Source: Actinomucor elegans
Taxonomy: Eukaryota; Mucoromycota; Mucoromycetes; Mucorales; Mucoraceae
NCBI GenBank assembly: GCA_026027325.1
Contig: JAMSLZ010000003.1
Location: 1,550,001 to 1,614,000, forward strand
Direction: 5' to 3'
DNA: 64,000 nucleotides
A program made the translations under genes and the position numbers. Of the stretch, positions 59,885 through 64,000 are shown piece by piece (within the stretch, counting starts at the first letter, position 1; every line of letters begins with the position of its first letter). Below the pieces are notes generated by a model. That model saw only the letters and a list, made by a program, of their open reading frames with translations. It searched no databases and was not told the DNA's origin.

Positions 59885-59963
59885 TGGATAGAGTCATTTG
59901 CTGTGAACACATAATAACTACCGTATGCGATATTAAATGAAGATCAGTCAAGGGATCTAGAGA
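59885..59963 (+). repeat. Dispersed intergenic repeat, copy L
   Basis: Contains GGATAGAGTCATTTGCTGTG, CCGTATGCGATATTAAATG and AGTCAAGGGATCTAGAGAT. Confidence 0.5.
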
Positions 59964-60247
59964 TGTCGAAAATGAAAAAGTTGTGAAGGGCTTCCTTAGG
60001 CTCAAATTTTCCAACCTTGGATGTCTGCGAAGTGTGAAGGTTTCATTTCTAAGGTGCAGTTTGTAATTGAGATAGGTATACCGTATTCGATAACATTTAA
60101 ATAACTTTTTTTATTCTTTTAAGTATAATATGCACGAGTTATGGCTGTAATTCTGGGAAACCCAAAAACTCGTCTTTTATCAATAATGAATTGATCATTT
60201 CAAAGAGCTCTCTGATGATGTTTACAACATTTGATGCGCAGAATAAC

Positions 60248-60250
<3 letters not shown>

Positions 60251-60286
<36 letters not shown>
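60251..60286. repeat. AT dinucleotide microsatellite, 36 bp
   Basis: Eighteen AT units. It extends with small breaks on both sides. Confidence 0.85.
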
Positions 60287-60289
<3 letters not shown>

Positions 60290-60929
60290 GTTTTATAGGA
60301 ATTTAGATGTTTGCTATATATGAAATCGATATAGTGATAATCTTTGGCAGCATCTTTTTCATATAAAACTAACTATTGAAAAGGCTTAGGATATTTAAAG
60401 TAAAGAAATAAGGAAATCAGGCTCTTGAAATATCTTTAATTCCAATTGCCTCCTTCTGAGCCATATACAGCTAATAATAAATGGCATTGATTAGTTATGT
60501 ATAGTATATGCTCCTGAAATCGGCTTGCTTTGTTAAACTTTAAATATTTTATAACTATTAAATTGAGAACTCGAGAAATAGCTATGATGATGTATCACTC
60601 CAACGCATGTCTCTCAAGGCGCTATTTTATATTTCTACTCTTTCGTGCATGGTATATTTACTTTAGACATTTAGATTAGAATAGAAGGTCTTTCTGATAT
60701 ATATATATATATATAAACTATAACTATTATTCTTTTGATTTATTGAATACAAATTATCATTCTTTTCTTTTCTTTACCAAGAGCATAAATATGTATGGAA
60801 ATTGTGTATTATTGATAGAGCAGCTCACATTGTGAGCAATATTTGAAAGTTCGGTCATCGCAGTAATATTATATAATCCTTGTTGGACTATTCTACATGC
60901 GTCAATCTTAAAGTATCTGAAGCAAAATT

Positions 60930-61340
60930 AATTATCCAAAGCCTTTTTGAACATAGCAAATGTATCAATGTTATCGGGTACCATCATAATATCGATTTGG
61001 CTCACCATAGATATATTACTGATTTTTGATAGTTTTTAGAGGTATCCAATATCTTCAATACAATCCATAGCCAGCATTTGCCTGAGCCGTCTTCCGTACA
61101 AAGTATGCAATGTTGAGTGTATACAGGCATTGGCTTCCATATTTTGACTTGTTGCTTTAAAATCAGGGTCTCCACAACAGATAATTTCTTTCATTAGCTT
61201 GACGACAGTGATGTCATTTAACCTCATCAAAAGATCAATATTTCTTGGGCAAGTAGGAGACGCGCCAGAAGAATGAAACAAAGCTTTATTAATCTCTATC
61301 GCTGTCATGCTGTTCATAGAAACTGTCGCTCCATCCACGA
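60930..61340 (-). pseudogene. Decayed fragment of repetitive hypothetical ORF family
   Basis: A 100-codon minus-strand frame (61036-61338, including NIDLLMRLNDITVVKLMKEI and GRRLRQMLAMDCIEDIGYL) stops, then coding-like sequence resumes in frame with SQIDIMMVPDNIDTFAMFKK. From memory the AMDxxGxxGYLY...IPDxxD pattern resembles recurring uncharacterised Mucorales proteins often close to mobile elements. It has in-frame stops and no clean start, so I call it a relic. Confidence 0.4.
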
Positions 61341-61412
61341 TTTTTATAGGCGTATTGATAAATAAGCAGTCCTATGATTCAGTGAAACACTTGTAGAAAG
61401 CTATTTGCCTAC

Positions 61413-61885
61413 TTTCAAGTTTGGAGCAGGCTCCATCATGGTAAGGGGCTGTTTCTGGGCTGAATATTTGGAACCGTTAGTCACTTTTTACTGGAATGTC
61501 GATCAGGACAAATATATCGAGTGTTAGGCGATAAATTCCTTTTCTAGTTTCATAATCCTATTCGAATATATGACCAAGCCTTTATATTGTAAGAAAATGG
61601 TGTTTCCTGCCACTCAGGATCGCATGCTGGCTGGGGGAGGAAGAGCAGGGTAAAGACTAAGGGGTTTGACTTCTGATGAGTTCAGAGCCCAGACCTAAAT
61701 CCCATACAAAACCTTTGGAGTTACCTGAGAAAGCGTGTTGTGAAGTGGAGTTGCCAAATCAGCTCACTGAAAGAAGTGAATATAATTATCAATGAATAAT
61801 GGGAAAGTTGGACGTTGATATCTGTCGAAAACTTGCTTTCAGCATGCCAGAAAGATGCCAAGTGGTCAAAAATGCGCTTGATTAT
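61413..61885 (+). pseudogene. Decayed Tc1/mariner-type transposase fragment
   Basis: Pieces in shifting frames recall a transposase: FGAGSIMVRGCFWAEY (central beta strand), VDQDKYIE, SPDLNPI-like remains (AQTxIPYKTFGVT), a helix KKRVVK-like segment and DICRKLAFSMPERCQ-like end (CRKLAFSMP region near 61830). Many stops and gaps. It is a different subfamily from the element at 1023-2680, because the sequence after GAGSIM differs and no TIRs were found. Confidence 0.55.
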
Positions 61886-62668
61886 CATAGTACATCCTAA
61901 TTGTCTTAGAAAAAAAAGGATTATAATAAATTATGGATGTTTATCATTGTGTGTAAGAAATTCTGTATTCAAAAGGGTTTATCACAAAGGTTTGATATTT
62001 GAAGTACGAAAAATCGCAGAAATATTCTAATACTACAGAAATTCACTAATATATACATAAAGTCACAAGCCACACAGATGCAAACACATAGAGATCCGTG
62101 GCCATCAAGTAACTCTTGACTAATTGTTTCTACTTCCTACGCAGTAATGATGGATACTTGCGGCAGACCGCAGCATATATTGCATTCATTAAGGATGCTG
62201 AACTTTGAGAAAAAAAACCTGGACAACCAATTAGGATGAACTATAGCTGAATATAATAATAAACTTCGCAAAATTAATAGAGACTCATTTTAACAACAAA
62301 AGAATCTTCTACTCTGCATTGACTGGCCTAGTTTATGATCCTAAATGAGGTTATAATATCATCTGAAGCGCATGCCGTTGTAGAAATAAGCGAAAATATA
62401 AAATATGTTAAAATATGTAATTCATTTTTTAAAACACAGTATCACTAGCTCTAATTTTGCTTATCAATCTAATCATTAAAACCCTTTCATTTTTGTTCTA
62501 TTACTCGATAACGACTCACTCAGAAACCTATTCTTAGACGCTAATGAACTTTAATACCAAGTAATAAATCGAAAAAGTTTGGCTCCTGAGTCAAATATAA
62601 TACTAATGCTCTCCAACCTTTCTTTAATTAGGTGTAAATAACAATTTTAAATTGTAAACCAAAGAACA

Positions 62669-64000
62669 ATGAGTAAAAGAAAAGGGAGTACCCCAAGAAG
62701 AAAAGATAATGATTTTGATCGTAATGGCAGACTATTGATTCCAAGAGAAGGCATTAATACCACTAATGTGGAAAGACAATTGTTCGACCCTCGTTCGGAT
62801 CATCCTATCACTTTCAATAAATCAGCCATCAAAAAAGAAGAATTACAAGTAAACTCGAGTGAAAAAAGGCAATCGCCAGTATCCCCACAGTTCTCAAGAC
62901 GAGAGCTACAGTCAAGTGATAGCTCGACTTTTACGAGAAGACCACTAACCTCGGGAAGACAGTTATGGAATGGTAAGGATGATAATCTTGCTACTCAATC
63001 TTCGAAAAAAGAAAGACCTAGAGCAGCTGTATCCGAAGTAACAGCGCTACCTCCGACTGTAGCAGCCAAGGAGCCTGTTAAGAAAAGACTTCCACCTCCA
63101 GAAGTTATCAAGAAAAACAAGCATCCATCACCTTTGACCGAAGAAGATGCTCAGAAGAAGATCCAAAGAAAACAGTGGAAGCTATTGATCGCGTCGCTCC
63201 GGGAGATTGAAAATAAGCTCGAGGCAGTAACAGCCACCTCACGTTCTTTACCTTGCTTCAATGAAGATAACAACGACCAAGCCCAACAACAGCGCAATAT
63301 CTTGAACGAGACACACAGCGAAGATCAGCCGTTGTTAGTAGAACAAGATGTTTTAGACGCTGAATCTATTTGGAAAGATAAAATTCAACTGCATTTAGCT
63401 TTAGGTGAAAAGTATTTGGAGATTCTACGTTGTGATTTGGAGTATTCTGAAAAGAAAGGACTAGAAAGCTTATGTTGGAAACGGGCTATCTATAGCTTGG
63501 TCGATCAATTTAGAAGAGCTTTAAAGAAGTCGACTACTTCAATTGCTACTGCTACTACCCCAAATACTTTAGTGAACGACAATGCCCCACAAAGTGAATT
63601 GGCTTCTATGCTATTCGATGAAGGACAAGGTGAAGTGACTACTGAGATACCTATCATTCATCAAGGCGGTGGTATGACATTTGTCAAAGTTGAAAAGCCA
63701 AAACCTGACAAGGCCAAAGAAAATGACAATGCACTACAAATTAAACAAGCACAGATGACTTTGGCGCTGTTTCTACAATATCTGGATTTGGCTGATAACT
63801 TTTATCTACAATTGTCATTGTTCTTGAAAAGTGTAGATGATGATATTGACAGTGAAATGGAAATCTACTTGAATCAATGGAGACGTACTAAGCGATTTAA
63901 ATGGTATAACTGTATCTCTCTGCGTGGTGACCTTGCACGCTATCGATGGGCTTATACGCCCGAGGAAGTGCAACCCAGTAACATTGTCAAAGAGCTGAAT
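62669..64000 (+). CDS. EST1/SMG6-like protein, N-terminal part (runs off the window)
   Basis: Open for 444 codons from ATG 62669 to the window edge with no stop. A basic, disordered N-terminus of about 150 residues (MSKRKGSTPRRKDNDFDRNG) precedes a helical domain: AESIWKDKIQLHLALGEKYL, SLCWKRAIYSLVDQFRRALK, then KWYNCISLRGDLARYRWAYT. This matches the 14-3-3-like/TPR N-terminal fold of the EST1/SMG5/SMG6/SMG7 family, where the L-G-D-L-A-R-Y-R-like helix is diagnostic. Members act in nonsense-mediated mRNA decay or telomerase recruitment. Whether a C-terminal PIN nuclease domain (SMG6) is present lies beyond the window. The upstream 40 bp gives a normal AAC-AATG start context. Confidence 0.8.
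   Translation, partial: MSKRKGSTPRRKDNDFDRNGRLLIPREGINTTNVERQLFDPRSDHPITFNKSAIKKEELQVNSSEKRQSPVSPQFSRRELQSSDSSTFTRRPLTSGRQLWNGKDDNLATQSSKKERPRAAVSEVTALPPTVAAKEPVKKRLPPPEVIKKNKHPSPLTEEDAQKKIQRKQWKLLIASLREIENKLEAVTATSRSLPCFNEDNNDQAQQQRNILNETHSEDQPLLVEQDVLDAESIWKDKIQLHLALGEKYLEILRCDLEYSEKKGLESLCWKRAIYSLVDQFRRALKKSTTSIATATTPNTLVNDNAPQSELASMLFDEGQGEVTTEIPIIHQGGGMTFVKVEKPKPDKAKENDNALQIKQAQMTLALFLQYLDLADNFYLQLSLFLKSVDDDIDSEMEIYLNQWRRTKRFKWYNCISLRGDLARYRWAYTPEEVQPSNIVKELN

Larger units (their letters stand above)
59551..62668. other. Gene-poor region with repeats and transposon relics
   Basis: About 3.1 kb. Contains a dispersed-repeat copy (59885-59963), a 36-bp AT microsatellite (60251-60286), a second TA tract near 60698-60715, a minus-strand decayed ORF (60930-61340) and a decayed transposase (61413-61885). 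The EST1-like gene promoter lies at its right end. Confidence 0.6.

Noticed and set aside
15701..59963. Dispersed repeats as a CRISPR-like array
   Set aside because: Copies are scattered over 44 kb in both orientations, diverged and without regular spacers; and the genome is eukaryotic.

Overview
The window is nuclear DNA from a filamentous fungus, most probably a Mucoromycota (Mucorales-type) genome. The evidence is AT-rich intergenic DNA, many short introns (mostly 41-75 nt, GT-AG with tight acceptors), strong codon bias in highly expressed genes, and the combination of gene families. No species is assigned. Gene models were built by hand from reading frames, splice sites and family motifs; where exon lengths are listed they sum to whole codons.

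Layout. 1-251 is the 3' end of glycine decarboxylase. 1023-2680 is a nearly intact Tc1/mariner element with 31-bp terminal inverted repeats and one frameshift. 2.7-5.8 kb is gene-poor and holds decayed coding remnants. 5.8-11.2 kb carries a divergent pair: MLH3 (-) and a vacuolar amino-acid transporter (+). 12.1-17.5 kb carries another divergent pair: an IML2/TTC39-like TPR protein (-) and adrenodoxin reductase (+). 18.8-24.4 kb has RanBP1, a broken PGAP4-like gene and the pseudouridine synthase CBF5. 24.7-30.4 kb has a TRK potassium transporter and an NBR1-like selective-autophagy receptor. 30.5-33.2 kb has tRNA-Asn, a CsbD-like stress protein and endonuclease V. 34.2-39.5 kb is a very large RasGEF. 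After a 4-kb repeat-rich gap come a SUR7/PalI-family membrane protein, a four-EF-hand protein and a small cysteine-tailed metallothionein-like protein. 49.5-56.4 kb has a NIPA-type Mg transporter, a small zinc-knuckle-like protein and phospholipase D. 57.3-59.6 kb is UTP5/WDR43. 59.6-62.7 kb holds two transposon relics and microsatellites. 62.7 kb to the end is the start of an EST1/SMG6-like gene.

Most genes are housekeeping genes with no operon-like logic. CBF5 and UTP5 both serve ribosome biogenesis, MLH3 and endonuclease V both serve DNA repair, and NIPA and TRK are cation transporters.

The most unusual material is a dispersed family of about 70-100 bp repeats seen at least 14 times in the intergenic spaces, the inverted sub-terminal repeat layout of the Tc1 element, 8-nt and 12-nt micro-exons, an apparent GC-AG intron in NBR1, an apparent 35-nt intron in the PalI-like gene, and the metallothionein-like gene. 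I found no convincing wholly new multi-gene system.
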